A stretch of DNA of 64,000 nt from Ryuthela nishihirai (Eukaryota > Arthropoda > Arachnida > Araneae > Heptathelidae), in contig JAWZYU010000020.1 in NCBI GenBank assembly GCA_038380435.1, positions 47,400,307 through 47,464,306 on the forward strand, written 5' to 3'. Both the position numbers and the translations under genes were made by a program. The notes beneath the pieces are model-generated. The model was not told the DNA's origin, searched no databases, and worked only from the letters and a program-made list of their open reading frames with translations. How positions within the stretch are numbered: the stretch's first letter is position 1; each line of letters opens with the position of its first letter. Shown piece after piece: positions 25,901-40,900 of the stretch.

Positions 25901-28900
25901 CATTCACATCACTAATACTGAATGGAGTATAACAAAGGGTAAAAAGTTACCAGTGATATAGATAAGAATACCACACAATATATAAGAATTGGAAAATATC
26001 ATTCACATCACTAATACTGAATGGAGTATAACAAAGGGTAAAAAGTTACCAGTGATATAGATGACATCATGGATAATGACAGCAGCATGATGATTTCTTC
26101 CTTCAGGCATTAGTCCTACAAATTCCCACCTGTCTTTAAGAGGGTGATATCTCAAAACAGTTTTGGCTGAAATTATAACAAACACTGGGATAGATATATA
26201 TTTAATCATCAGAAAAACACACACAAAAAAGGAAATAAATTTTATTACAAAAAGTAAGCAAAAAACGAAAATATATAAATAAATTAAAAATTTATAAAAA
26301 TACCTATCTTCCCATATGGGCTCTAAAAAGTAGAAAATAAACCTAAAGCATATCGATGATGCAATCAGTCACTGAGTTCGTATTCACTTCAAAGGAAGAT
26401 AGGGCATTGGCAACCCTGTTGTGTAGATAAATCGGTGCCCTATCTTTCTTTGAAGTGAATATGAACTCACAGTGACTGATTGCACCTCGATGTGCTTTAG
26501 GTTTATTTTCTACTTTTTAGGGCCCATATAGAAAAATAGATATTTTTTTGTCACTAAAAACATTTACCTTCAAAAACTTTCATTTGATATATGAGTCGTA
26601 AACATCAACCACATTTTCCTCCCTTTTGGAGTCGTGTTTGAGATAGCCCATTAATTTGAGATATGACTCGTTAAAGTCTAACCCTGCAAAAATCACCCTT
26701 TATCATGGGGGGAAGAATAGTGGGGGGGGGGGGGAATTTTGAAATAGTTTATGATGGTCATTATATTAGCTGTCATTTGACTAAATTGTTAACTGTATCT
26801 GTAGGCCTTTGCATTTGGAAGATATAGTAGAACAACTTTCACATTTCCTGTTTTTTAGGGGGAAGCATGGGAGGGTCAATTTTTAATAGCCTATGGCACT
26901 CGCAGCATCAGAAGTTTTCATTTAACATAGCTTGTTATTTTCTGCATTCACATTCTGCAGATATAGCAGAACAATCATTTTCATATTTCCCCTTTTTTAG
27001 AGAGGAAGAAAGCATAGGGGGTCAAATTTTTTATATCTTATGACACTCCCCTTGTTAGAAGCTTTCATTTGATGCATAGCTTGTCACTTTCTGCACTCGC
27101 ATTCAAGAGATATAGGGAAACAATCATTTCATATTTCCCCCTTTTTTTAGGGGAGGGGAGAAGGCATGGGGTCAAGTTTTTTTTTTTATAGCCTACGACA
27201 TTCGCCATATCAGAAGCTTTCATTTGATTTATAGCTTGTTACTTTTGGCACTTGCATTCTGAAGATGTAGTGGAAGAATAGTATTCATATTTCCCCTTTT
27301 TTAGGGGGGGGGGGGGAGAGAAAGCATGGGGAATTAATTTTTTAGAGTTTGTTATATTCTGCACTCGCATTCAGAAGATATAGAGGGAGGGGTCAGTTCA
27401 AATTGTGGGGCCATTCTGGTATTAGAAACCACCCTTGCCAATGGAGCTGTTTGTTTTTTTAACTGTACAGTCATTTCGTGTTCTTTTATCTGAGTTCATC
27501 GGGTTCTTTTCATTTTGCCACAGTAAGGTTTATTGTTATTGTTGGTGCTTTCATGTAACGGTATTTTATATACTCCTCCTGTTTTTTCATTCTGGTTCTG
27601 ATCAGTTTTAATTAAATTAATTATAGTGTTGCTGGTTTTAATTGGCACTATGTAATTGTAAGGTTGCATTGCATTTTTCAATGTATTTGCCAGCTATGGG
27701 ATGTTTGGAATACCTGTGATGAACTTATTTATTTTGGATTGCTGCATTGGTGTCGGTTGGGATATTTTTTGCCAAGTTTGTCTTGCTATATTTTTGGCTA
27801 GTTTTAATATTTTTAGCAGGTAACCCACATTTTGGGCATATGAGTATATATTTTTTTTCATTTTCATAAAACTGTTGTGTGGAGGCATATCTGATATTTC
27901 TTAGGAATGCAGTTTTTAGTGCACTTTTTTGTGGGCTAGTGGCTGTTGGGAGGCATATGGAATGATAATGGGTGGCACTGTAGGCTTATGGTAGACTGCA
28001 ATTTCCAGTTTTTGTTCCTGCCGATGTAGTAGCATATCCAAAAATGGTAATTTTCCATCCTTTTCCTTTTCTGTGGTTACTTTAATTGTTGGAAAGACAC
28101 CATTTATTTGTGCTTGCAACTCATGTAAAATTTCTGTATCTTGTCTGTATATAATGATGATATTATCTACATATCTTTTATAATATTTTAATTTGTTGGA
28201 GAGTTTCTAATGACAGTGTTTTCAATATGCTGGAATGCTATGTCTGCCAGTAATGGTGATAAGGAGATCCCATAGGTACCCCTTGTTTTTGTTGGTAGAT
28301 CTGTTTATTTATTTAAAAAAAATTATTTTCTGTGATGAACTGTACTGCTTTGATCACACTGCACATTATGGGTAAGGGACCTCCATTTTGGCATTCCAGT
28401 TTATCTTGGATTATATTAAGAACTTCTTGTAAAAGGGTATTGGGGAAAAGCGACAAACATCAGTGATGCTAGTCTAGCGTGAAGATGCAAGTGAAGACAT
28501 TTGAGTTGTTCCAAAGCTTCACATGGAAATTTGAGGGTGAGGTCGGTGGGTTCAAAATAATTCTTAAGGTAGGTGTAGAGTGCTTTCTCTAGGTGAATGC
28601 CAAAATGGGGGTATTTGGTACAGGCATGATACCTATCTTCCTATAAGGCCCTAAAAAGTAGAAAATAAACCTAAAGCATATTGAAGGTGCAATCAGTCAG
28701 TGAATGCGTATTCACTTCAAAGGAAGCTAGGGCACTGGCAATCTTGTTGAGTAGTTAAATTGGTGCCCTTTCTTCCTTTGAAGTGAAAATGAATTCAGGG
28801 ATTGATTGCACCATCTATATGCTTCAGTTTTATATTCTACTTTTTAGGACTCATATGGGAAGATAAATTAAAAAAAATTTCAAATATCTATCTTGTTTTG

Positions 28901-31900
28901 CCATTAAAAACACCTACCTTCAAAAACTTTGATATATTAAATCATATCACAAACCTCGAGCACATTTACCCCCCTTTTGGTCTCATGTTTGAGGTAGCCC
29001 ACGGCATTGGAGACATCACAAGTTTAATTAGATCTCGAATAAGATAAATAGATTTTCAGAGATATGACTCATTAAAGTCGAACCCCAAGAAAATTCTACC
29101 CCCCCCCCCATTTATCAGAGGGGAATAGTGGAGGCAATTTACAACTGTCATTACCTAACTCGTAACTGTAGGCCCTTGTGTTTGGAAGAAATAGTAGAAT
29201 GGCTTTCATGTTTCTAGTTTTTAGGGGAGGGGGAAGAAAGCATGGGAGGTCAATTTTTTATACCCTATGACACTCCCTGTGTCAAAGCTTTTATTAGACA
29301 CATAGTTTGTTACTTTCAGGAGATATAGGGGAACAATCATTTTCATATCCTTCCCTTTTTTAAAGGGGGAGAAAGCATGGACAGTCAATTTTTCATAGCT
29401 TACAACATTCCCCATATCAGTAGCTTTCATTTGACATATAACTTGTTACTTTTAGCATTCGCAATCTGGAGATATAGTGAAACAATAGTTTTCACATTTC
29501 CACTTTTATAGGGAGAAGAGGCAAGGGGGGGGGGGGTCGATTTTTTATATCCTATGACAGTCTCTACATCACAAGCTTTCATTTGATACATAATCATTAA
29601 GTTTCTTCATCTGTTCAAAAGATATGGTAGAACAACTTTTTGTCAAATCCATAAACCGACCAACTGACATGTGTCAAAGCCAAAAGCAATAGGAAGATAG
29701 CTAAAATGGGAAACATACTATCGAAAATGCATGCAAAAATTGTTTTTTCATATTAATAAATAAAAATAAATGATATACTTGAAATAATTTGCTGAAAAAA
29801 ATTTGGTTTCATCCTGAGTGGGACATTTCCTGTGATACTTTATTGCTAAATAATTTACTACAGAAACGAAAGAAAGTGTAAAAAAAAATAAGAAAAATTA
29901 CATTTTAATGAAAATACAGTAATTGTTTTGGTACACCTGATATTATTCAATATCAAATAATTTTTCTGGAAGGAGGGGGAATCTGCCTCTCTTGCCGTTC
30001 CCCTGCCCCTGCCAACACCCATGCTTGTTATCAATTATTGAGCACAATGAAAGTGCAATTGCCGATCCTGGAGTGATTGCCTATACTTGGAGGAGTGAAT
30101 GTTATCTAATCTCTTTTTTTCCCCTACTCCCCTGAATTTCAGGTCCTGAAGAGCAAAGCCAAACTCTCTGCTGCCTTTCCATGGTCCCTTTCCCTCCCCT
30201 TCTTCAAAGAAGGTTGGGACAAAGGGACCCACTGGATAGCTGGAAGCCTCCATTCGAGGTCATCCAGCATGTTCTCTGGTGTGCACAGGGTAAAGCTCTC
30301 CCATACGAAACCACAGCTTAATGTCTCATCTGAAGGACAACAGGGTATAGCAGAGATAGATCTAAACCTTGGCCAGGTGGGACTCGAATCTGGGAACTGC
30401 AAATTATGAGTTTGGTGTGCTACCAACTGAGTTCACTACCCTGTTTGTTCAGAAATACCTATTATTATACTATTAGGCTTTTTTTAATATTTAAAAAATT
30501 AACAATTTCACTACCATACTGGCCCAAAATGCCTATTTTAAATGGACTTGTCCAATCAATAATTATTCCTTCCTTTTCACTACCTCCTACCTGCAGTTTG
30601 GGCTGGTGTTGTAGTGAAAGGGTTACAGTAAAATTGAATAAATTTTTTAAGAGCTCAAATTTTTAATTTTCACTTAAATTCATATTTCATATTATACTCT
30701 GTTCTTAAATATGATATCACCTTTTGATATGATTAAAAAAATATGATTAAAAAATTCAAAATATGATTCACCTTTGAATATACTTTATTCTGAAGTATTT
30801 CTTGGGGTATTTATGTAACAAAAGTTTTGTAATGACTAGTGGATTACATTACTGTAAATTGGTAATCACACATGAATGATACATAATAAATACTTAAACT
30901 TTCCATGTTGGTGACATATGCAACCACTGACAAATAAATCTCCAAGTTTTATCATATACAATTGGGGGGGGGGGGGGGTAAGTTTCAACTATACCTGCAT
31001 TGAGATTTATCCTTGCTAGCTCCACTCTACCCTCAAGTGAAAAAAGGGAGAACATCAATGGGCTTTGAGTGGTTGCTGATGGATGGGATGTTAAGCCATG
31101 ATCCAATGTGCAAGAGAGTCTATCCTGTGCATGTTAAAAAATACACTTGATGTCCTGTTTCCTGGCTAAGGTTCATTTTTTTTTGCTAAACACAATAAAA
31201 AAATAGTTGAGCCTTCAGAGTGATTCTGGTTTTGAAGGCTGGCTACAGGAAGATTATAATAATACTTGAATGACAATATGCATGCACAACAGAATAGAAA
31301 CTTTTAAAAATGGCAAAATCAAATTTTGCCATTGACTGTGTTTTTTTGCTGAAAATTTTAATTTTTTTCTGGAAAGCAATGCTGTACTGTACAAGAAGTA
31401 TTCTTCTTCAATAAATGATCTACTCTGAATGATGTAAGAACATAAAAATGCAGCCAACTAAATAATAAAAGTTTATCTTTAATTTACCATAAGATTGGTT
31501 TAGTGGATCCCTAGGTTCAATTCCACCTGTTAACACAACAACTGGTACAGAATCATCCTGAAGCTGTTCTGCAGATCTCATTGAGTGAGCAAATGGTGGT
31601 AATGGATCCACTCGTCTAAGTCCCAGAACTTTCCTAAGTAAGGTGAAATGTTTATTGTCTTAAAGTTGAAAGATTTTTTTTTTATCAAAAATGCTTGCTA
31701 CAAATAAATTTTAGCAGTTATTGATTATTATCAATATTTGTACTAAATTATTTTATCTTTCCCTAATATATATATAATCATTTAATTTTTTATATAATAA
31801 CAGAAAAATCACTAGGTTGTTCTACTTATTTCACTCTAACATATTATGTATATATATGAAAATGAAAAGTGGACATTCCCTATATCTGGAAAATGAACTG

Positions 31901-34900
31901 AGTGATTTTTGTGCCCTGACATAAGGAAATGGGTATACATAGAAGAAACTCATCAACACCAGAATCAGTGACATTGACTTGAAAGTGATAGACATTGTGT
32001 AGATTCCAGATATACCTCACATGGAAGCATCCAAAGTTGAACAAGTATGCTATCCTGACATTTTACTTTGACTCTTAGGCTCGACTGTTGATTCTGGACT
32101 GTGATGACACCATCAACATGCAATGATATTTCAGAATTTTGGGCATTTGATGGCAGGCAATAAAGTTGAAGTGCCCAGGATTTTTGAACAAGAAGGTTGT
32201 TTTGGTGCATGAGAAATCCACTCCCATACTGACCAAGTAACAATAACAATATTGAATAGGTATGGTTAGGATTACCTGGAACATCCTCTCTGTAATCCTG
32301 TCATCTCCCCTATTAGATTTTCACATTTCTGACTAATCTGTCTAAAAACGCCATGAAAAGAAGGCAGTTGAAGTTGGACAGGCAGATGCATTGTCACAGA
32401 CTTCCTCATGCAGCAGTCAAAGTTGCTCTAGGAAAGAGGGTATCATGTTGCTAATTTTGTGTTGGAATAAATGTCTCAATAGGCATGTCGAATTTGAACA
32501 GATCAATAAACGAGTTATGCTTCATTCTCAATTTGTCCACTTTTCATTTGAATGACCCTTATAAATAAAAAAATTGTACTGCTCAAACCTAAGCTACAGT
32601 TCTGGCAAAACGTTCAACACACCCATTCAAGAATTACAATTCCGAATTTAAACAGCATTTAACACATCTGTATGCAATAAACATAGCAAAATATATATCA
32701 ATAAATATAGAATTGAATGACAATTTGCCAATTTTTTACAAATTTCTAATTATTTAATCACTATGGTTATAGCTATGTTTTCAATCAACAGCTGTAACAT
32801 ACAGTTTCAGTTGTTTCTGGAGTCCATTATGGAAGAGGTAATAAAATCTTTACTCATGCAAAGAACATCAGAGTTAAGTATTTTGTAGATTATCATTTTG
32901 TACGTATTACTACACATCTTTATGGCATTTAATGAACCAAGCTCTCCTGAGAAATTATATGCTTCTATGCTATAATCAGAACTTCTTATCAGTTTCTTCT
33001 TTATCATTGGTATAGTTTATAAATCTCTGCCATGTTGGACCACATATTCTCTAATCTATTTAAATCCAGTGATGATTCAGAGCAGTAAATCCTATTAGTT
33101 CTTTAAAACCATCCCTGTACTTTTGTTTCTTGTTGAAAAGGGACATTATCTTAGAATTTAGAACTACCTTTGACAGTATTTATTATTTAGTATATTAACA
33201 GTGTTAGTTAATTGACAATACCAGTTATTATCTCAAGGCATCCTATTCCTAAGAAATTCATGCATTCCCCACACCATGACTTTCACTAAATGCTTCAGAG
33301 TGGCACACTCATGCTGGTATTTTTCATATGGGAAATGGCAACATAGCATTGGAATAGTTTCTACTAATGCCAGAGTTTCATTACTAAATATATTATCTTC
33401 CATTACAAGAGTTATTTTTTGTGTTCTCCAGCCCATTCATGAAGCATTTAAGCTGGCATGATTCATCATGCTGGGCATCATGCTTCTCATCATGCTGGGC
33501 ATGATGAAGAAGCGACTTCATAATGTTTGTTTCCTCATAGGTCAAAAGCTAAAAGTTAACCACAAAAACCCTAAAACAATATTTTTTATTGTAATTTTCT
33601 AGTCTTATAACGTTTAATTATCATTCCATTTCAGGTGAGCATTTTCACTAGCAGCATCAGCAACTGAATTTGACAAAAATTTGTAAATACATCTGTGGAC
33701 AAATAACCATATCAGATTCTACCACCCACCACTGCAATACAGAACTTGTCTTACAAAAAATTTATATAGACTGAATTTTGCGACTATTATCAGTATATAC
33801 TCTTTCATCACAATAATGACTGGTAGGACTTTTAAATTTTAATTATTTTCTTTACTTCTTTTGTCATTTATCTTTTCTGTATCTTTCTGTGAAATATTGC
33901 AATATTGCTACTATAGTGTTTTTGCCCTTAAAGATACAGATTAAAGTCATTAAAATGCTATGGGATGTATTACTGACCCTGGTAACAACATCATTGTGGA
34001 ATTTATCTCTAATTTGTTCTTAACAATATATATATATCTTACTTACTTGGCTTTCTTGTATGAGTCATCCAAATAACCAACAATTCCAAGATTTGGATCA
34101 ACATGGTCAGGCAATGTAATGAAACGCCGAACTCTTGTACCAGTAGATACAGGAATGATGGTATAACCAGGAGGCAGACCACCAAGAGACACTTTTATTG
34201 CTGAGATTGAAGAATTTGGGTTAGGTCTTGGTGGCCATTCCTGAAATATAATAATATAATTTTATATAATATAAATTTTTATCAATCAGTAACTATATAT
34301 GGGCATCAAAAGTGTATAAGGATATTGAAATAAAAAATACAAAAAAGAAAAAAATATTCACATAAGAATTTTGCTATGGGGATGCACTGATTGGAACACT
34401 ATACGTGATGGATCAAATTTGAATACACATATGCATGATAAGTCAGCGGCACTTTAATAAAGTGCAATGTGGAAATCACCATTATAATATTTATTACACT
34501 AACAAAAATTGAACTTCAACAAACCATCATGATTGTTTGAATTACTTCACATTATTCACATAGATATTTATTTTAAGACAGTAGTTAAACTATAGTTGGT
34601 TGCAGATCCCTATTTTTTGGTGACTAAACATGGCAGACCTCCATTTTTAATTAGCAAACTTGGTGAACCCCAATGTTTAGTCAGTAAACAAGGTAGACTC
34701 CCAAGCATATTGATACTGTTTAGATACCTATGTTTTGATACTACTTAAATCGAAAAACATGTTAAAGTCAGGTACTATGGATATTTATGGACCCTGTAGA
34801 GAATCCTCACAGACCCTCAGAAGTCTGCTGACCAGAGTTTAAGGACTATTACTACTTTAAGACTTTCATTAATGAGGAAGAAGGATGCTTCAAGAAATTG

Positions 34901-37900
34901 AAATGCTTAAAAGTGGGAGATGATGAGTAGACAGTGTTTATGTACATCATTTCCACAAGGCATCATTCTGAAACATTTGACCAAGATTCACACTCAAGTG
35001 CAAAAGTTAAGTTACACACCAGCTTTACTTAATATCATGAAAAATATATGGAATTAAAAATCGGAAATTGAATTACTTATGTAATATCATGTGGTGGATA
35101 TGTAAATTAAAGGTAAAATAGCTTTATAAACTCCCAACATGCTTATGAACCATTGGCACAAAAGATGTTTGCTAACAGATTTGTGTATTATTTATTGTTT
35201 ACCCACAAATTGCCATTTGATCAAAAATATAATTTATTCATATTTATTCATTCAATTCATATCATTTAGATGACTTGTTAAGGTGGTGGCCTTTGGAAGA
35301 AGATACTGGCCAGTGTTAAGTTACTATAGCAGGATGTAATAAAAGATGCTTGCCAGTATTAAGTTACTATAGCAGGTCGAATGTGTTCTAAATAGTCTCC
35401 AGCCCTGGAGATAATTTCAGGATACAGGTGATGTTCCTATAGAAGATGAGTAAAAGGTCACCCAAAAGTAACATCTTGAGATCTAACGTTTGTTATAGAA
35501 CACTGACAGTTTTTCAGTTTGCTTGGAGCTTGCTTCATCCACAAGAAGGAGAATTTTACAATGGATAGTTTCCAGAAAGCTTCAGAAGAGAAGCCTGTAT
35601 GCAAGCCAACCAGTGGTATGCATCCCTTTGACTTTCTTCCACAGAAGAGCGCATCTGCATTGGTCTTGGCAACATGCATATGATATCCAGAAATAGTGGG
35701 TGACTGTTCTTCACAGGTGAGATGAGATTTAGCTTACAGACTGATTCTTGATGAACATTCATCTAAAGAAAACATGGGACATGGTATCATCCCTCTAACA
35801 TAAGGGAAAGGACCAATATGGAGGTGGTGGTTTTGATGACCAAAGAAGGCATCAACACCAATGGCTACCATGTCTGGTGGAGGATCCCTGATTGCCCAGA
35901 TATATAGGAATGGAATACTCAAACCTTGTATTCACCTATTTGTATGCAGTGAGCTTGGGATTCATTTTAATGAACAATAATACCTGCATACATAGAGCTA
36001 TCATAGTAGAGCAGTATCTCAAATATGGGGATACTGAACATATGAATAGCATGCAAGTTTCTCTGACCTCATCCTATTGAACATGTCTGAGATGCTTGGA
36101 GAGATGAACTGCCAGTCTCAGTCCACCTACCAGAAGATTCCATGATCTTAGGGCAGCCCTTTTGGACCAGTGGATTTGACTGTCTTCAGGAATTAATTGG
36201 AAACTGTTGGCATTATGAGGTGTTGTGAGTCCTGCACTGCTGTTAGGGGTGATCACACCCCTTAATACATTTTCATTCACCTTCTTGGACTTACTTTTGT
36301 ACCTTCATGTATTTTTTAGTTTGTGATTTGTACCTTCATGTAACAAAAAATATGATAATTAATAACAATTATTCATCTCACAATTTTTATTCTTATGCAA
36401 AATTGTAATCATATTACAATTGATTTGTGTAAATTTTCCTTAAATTGCAGACCAGTTTGAGCAACTGTAACTTTTGTTTGTAACTTTTGCACTTGAGTGT
36501 TACAATAGAAACATTACAGAATAATATATAAGCAGAAGAATTATAACTACAAGGAAAGATTGCAGTATGGCTTTGAAAGTGCACTACAAGCATTACTATA
36601 AAGGACACATACTGTTGTGTGTCGTTTATAGTAATTTGACATGTCAGAAGGTTGCCTAGATATGTAAATTGCTTTTGCTATGTTAACTCTTACAGAGAAG
36701 TTTGTTGTGATTTGTAAACCGCTTTCATTTCTCTTCCTACAGTTTTAACCAGCATCATTTGTATAAGATTAAGACCATATTATACTACTTGTTGTACATA
36801 ATGTCACCAGCAATGACAGTTCAGAGTTTGTGGTAATGCTCAACTCAAATCTGGTCAGATTACTAATGATGCACTGGAAGAATTATGGCATTTGGACTGC
36901 ACAAACTCTAGACCCTGATCCCCCAGAACACATGCATGTACATTTAATGAGCCTATATACACTACCCACAACTAAAAATGAGATGTTTGCCACCAGTGTT
37001 GAGAGCATGAGTGACAAACCTAAACTTAATGAAGAGCCATTAGAAAGAGCCATGGGAAAAATTCTCTAGTTAAAAACGAAAACTTACATTTCTAATGAGT
37101 AATAAATTAGAAAAGAAAAACTATATTTTTAAGAAATCAAGAAAATATCTTGATTGAAAAACAAAAATATACATTTAAATGAGTACTATGAATTGACAAA
37201 ATTGTTTAATTATACAGCTAAAAAATGTTTGGGCAAAAAAATAAAGAAGAAACGATTTCTTTAGTTCTTTAGATTCAGTATCATGATGATTTATTTTATG
37301 AGCTGTCAGTTCTTTTGCAATGAGCTGCAGGTTGGCCAAGTCTGGTCTAGAGGTTATTCTTCAAGATTATTTCATAGATTATCTTCATGGATAAGTTTAT
37401 TGGAAGAATGACAAGAAAATGTTGAGCTGTCATAGACAACAGTGGAAGGCATAAGGAGTTATTGATTTAAGCATACATAATATTTGTGGGCTTTTTACTT
37501 TGTGCTTCAATTAACCTAGAGGTTTTTTAAACTCACATTTCATCAGGGTACATTTAGCTTGTTTTAATTAGACATATGGATGTGAATTGACAACAAATCA
37601 AATGCTTTTTCAGTCATTGAACATTATAAAAAGTGTTACTACCTACACTGTATGGCACTGTTATTTAAAATCTTTGTCAAGATGATATTGTTTTACACTC
37701 TAGATTTTACAACTTTGTTACACATTCTATCCTTAAATTCTTCATTATGTTTGAAATGCAGGTAAGCATTTTAATGAACCTAACATATGTAGCATTTAAC
37801 ACTTTTCTTTTTTAGACAGGTTGTTCTGGTATTGAAAAAAAAAATGTTCTAAAACAAGATTTACGTGTTTATTGTGGAATATTATTTTTATACTTCTATG

Positions 37901-40900
37901 CAAGAAAAAATGCAATATAAGAACCAATAGTGGATAGAGCATTATATAAAAAGTGGATCCAATTTAAAATCAGTTGCAATCCATGCATATTCAATGAAAA
38001 AATTTAATTGAGAATCAGCACTGTCTAAATACTTAAAAATGTTCAATTTGCTTTTCTCTTCCACCGGAAAGTTACTCATTAAAGCATAATTTTCATCTTC
38101 ATTGTTTTTGCTAAAAAAAAAAGCTTAGTTCCAGTGTAGACATTAAATCATAAATATGCAAGCTATTAAGATTCACCATAATAATGCATTACTTACAGGA
38201 ATAGAAACAGATGGCATTGCTTTCCACTGATCATCTAGCTGCCCACGTCCACTATATCCAAAATATGCTGATGGAACTCCTCCATTCCCTAAATTGTCCA
38301 TATCACACTTTGCCATATATCTCTGTAAAAAAAAAATTAAATTGAGAAAATAAAACAACTGAAATTATAAAACATATAACAATACAATATTTATAAAATT
38401 TTATGCTTCATACTAAAAATACACTATGTCAATGAAATTGCAGTGCTCTTGGGTTCATTTGATTTTTTATATGTTTATGATGGGGATTGATTAATATATA
38501 CAAATGATCATCTTTCCAAAAAATCACTGCAGAAATGTGAAAGAGATATAGTGCCTGACGTGCAGAGAGTATGATAATTTTCTATTTCTAAGCAAGAAAC
38601 AATATATTGTTAAATAAAATTTTGGAAAAGGGTGGAAAATACTCAAAAATTGTGTATGAATACAGGAGGGCTGCTCTTTCTGCTAAAATGTGCCAGAAAA
38701 ACTCCAGAAAAGTGCCAAAAAAATACCAGAATTGGTACTGAATTTCTCATTGTTTGCATTGTTTTAAATTTTTATATGCCAAAAAGTAAATGATAACATA
38801 TTCTCTCTAGTAAAGATCCGTAGTTAATATATATATTAATGACAATTATTCCTCATGTAATATTCAATAAAATAGTGTTATTTTAATTGTTTCTTAGTTA
38901 TAAAAGTCAAAACTTGAGTTCATTGAAATAATTAGTTGGGTGCAATCAGTGACAGGTTAAAAGGAAGCAGAATAAATTGTTCAGAAAATTAGTATAATAT
39001 TAAATTAATATCATATCATGCCATACCAATGACATTAGCTAAAGAAAAAAACATTAGCCATTGATGGTATAGTGGTTAGCATACCTGGCATGTTACTAGG
39101 AGACGTGGCTTTAAATCCCACTCATAGCAAAACCATTTTTTTCAGCTTACTATTTCATGAGTATCAATGACAATTAGCCTTAGATGTTGCTAACTTACTA
39201 ATGTCAAATAATGTGCAATGTGAAAGGACAGAAGTGGAGAGTCACAATGGCTAAGGAAATCTATTTAACTGTTTCAAGTATCAATAAGATTTTCTTGATA
39301 TTAAATAAGTTCCAATGACATTTTATAATCTTCAAATGTTTTATTTTCCACATGATGAAAATTAAGTTCAAAAATTTCTGTTCACTTCTTTTAAGGAAGT
39401 GGCAAGCAAGAGTCAAGAATTAATCTCTCAAAACTACTATTTTATGCAACATTTATACTAATATTGTGGATTTTATTATTACATTTTTTATGCACTTTCT
39501 AGACTCAAATGCAGAATCTCCTTTAATCATGGTAACTGTTCTACTTGCAACAGTAGATTTTTTTTTAAAGTTTCATTACAATGAATTTGACTGACTAAAT
39601 AAATGACATATTTTGTCATTGATTAAGAAAAGCTTATTCTTCTTTGCTAGATATGCTGTTACATTTTTTTGTGACAGCAAAAGAGAGAAAGAAAAAAGAA
39701 TTCCCTTCAAGCAGCTGCTTGCTGCAGGTGGTCTGACAGGAGCATGTCAGTTTAATACACCATAAAAAGATATGTGAGGAAGGTGAGACCTCAGCAGAAA
39801 GACAACACAAACATCCATGCCCTAACCAGGGCTTAAATCTAGGTCCCTTTGATCAGTAACAAAGAGTGCTAATCACTCAGAGGTGTATATATTTTGCCAA
39901 TTTTAGTGATATAAAATTAAACAGATTTTTACATTGTCATGTTTTACATGTTTGGTAAATGACAGCATTACACACATTTAAAGCTAACAATAAAAATATA
40001 TTTTCAACTATTCATAGTTAAGTCTTTAAAGAACTGAAAAATCATCCTCAGATTGGTCTTCATCCATTATTACATTTTCTCTTGGGGTAATCTGGGTAAT
40101 ATAGGAACCTATTATTATGTGCTCAGGCATCTTACTTGTTTCAGGGAAAGCACCAGGCTTACAATCTGCAGTTACAAGGTTTGAGTTGAGATTTATCCCC
40201 GTTAATACTCACCCTGCTCTCAGTGAGAAAGGGAACATAATGGGCTTGGAAAGGCTGCCATCTTGGATAGGACAGTAAGTCATGATTCTGTGTGCAGGAG
40301 AGCCATTTCAGAGCATATTAAAGAATATGCTGGAAAGCTTCCATGTCTCTTAACAGCTGTCCAGTGGATCTCCTTCCCTAATTTTCTCTGAGTCCATTGC
40401 ATGCAAAAAAGTGCTGCTCAGAGGTAAGACAATCCAAAACAACTTGTTTCAGTATGGCTTCTGATAACTTCTGCACTTTTTTTACTCCATTTTCATCCCT
40501 GCTGTATTGTTAAGACAGCTCACATATCATTTACATCTAGTTGGTTTCCCAATTTAGTTTTCATATGTCACCAAATGAGCATTACATTTCAGCATTTAGA
40601 ATGAAGCAAAACTAACACTGACACTGAAAAATTTGCTAGCTATTATGGTTTTTCATTTATTGAGTTGCCTGCACTAAAAATTTATCAAGTTTGTTGTATT
40701 TTTCCATTCAACTAAAGTTGACATTTTTTTCTTGTTTTCTTTTCAATATCTTTGGAGAATACCTAAACTGTTCTATCAAAGGTTGCTTAGGCAAGATATT
40801 TTTTGGATGTTCAAATCAATACATGGTAGCCAACATTTCTAAAAAAAAATTCTTTATTAATTTATTGCCTTTAAAATGCAACAAAGGGAAAATTTATACT

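Noticed and set aside
31628..31633. Alternative acceptor AAAG for exon F
   Set aside because: It would shift the frame and give an immediate stop. The TTAG acceptor five bases upstream keeps the frame.
7736..34240. Two separate kelch genes instead of one
   Set aside because: Exon J ends in phase 0 and the linker exons I, H and G join in frame to exon F. Exon J has no stop or 3' end, and propeller 2 has no start.
36830..37069. 79-codon plus-strand frame
   Set aside because: No recognisable motif, intronic on the opposite strand, and consistent with chance.
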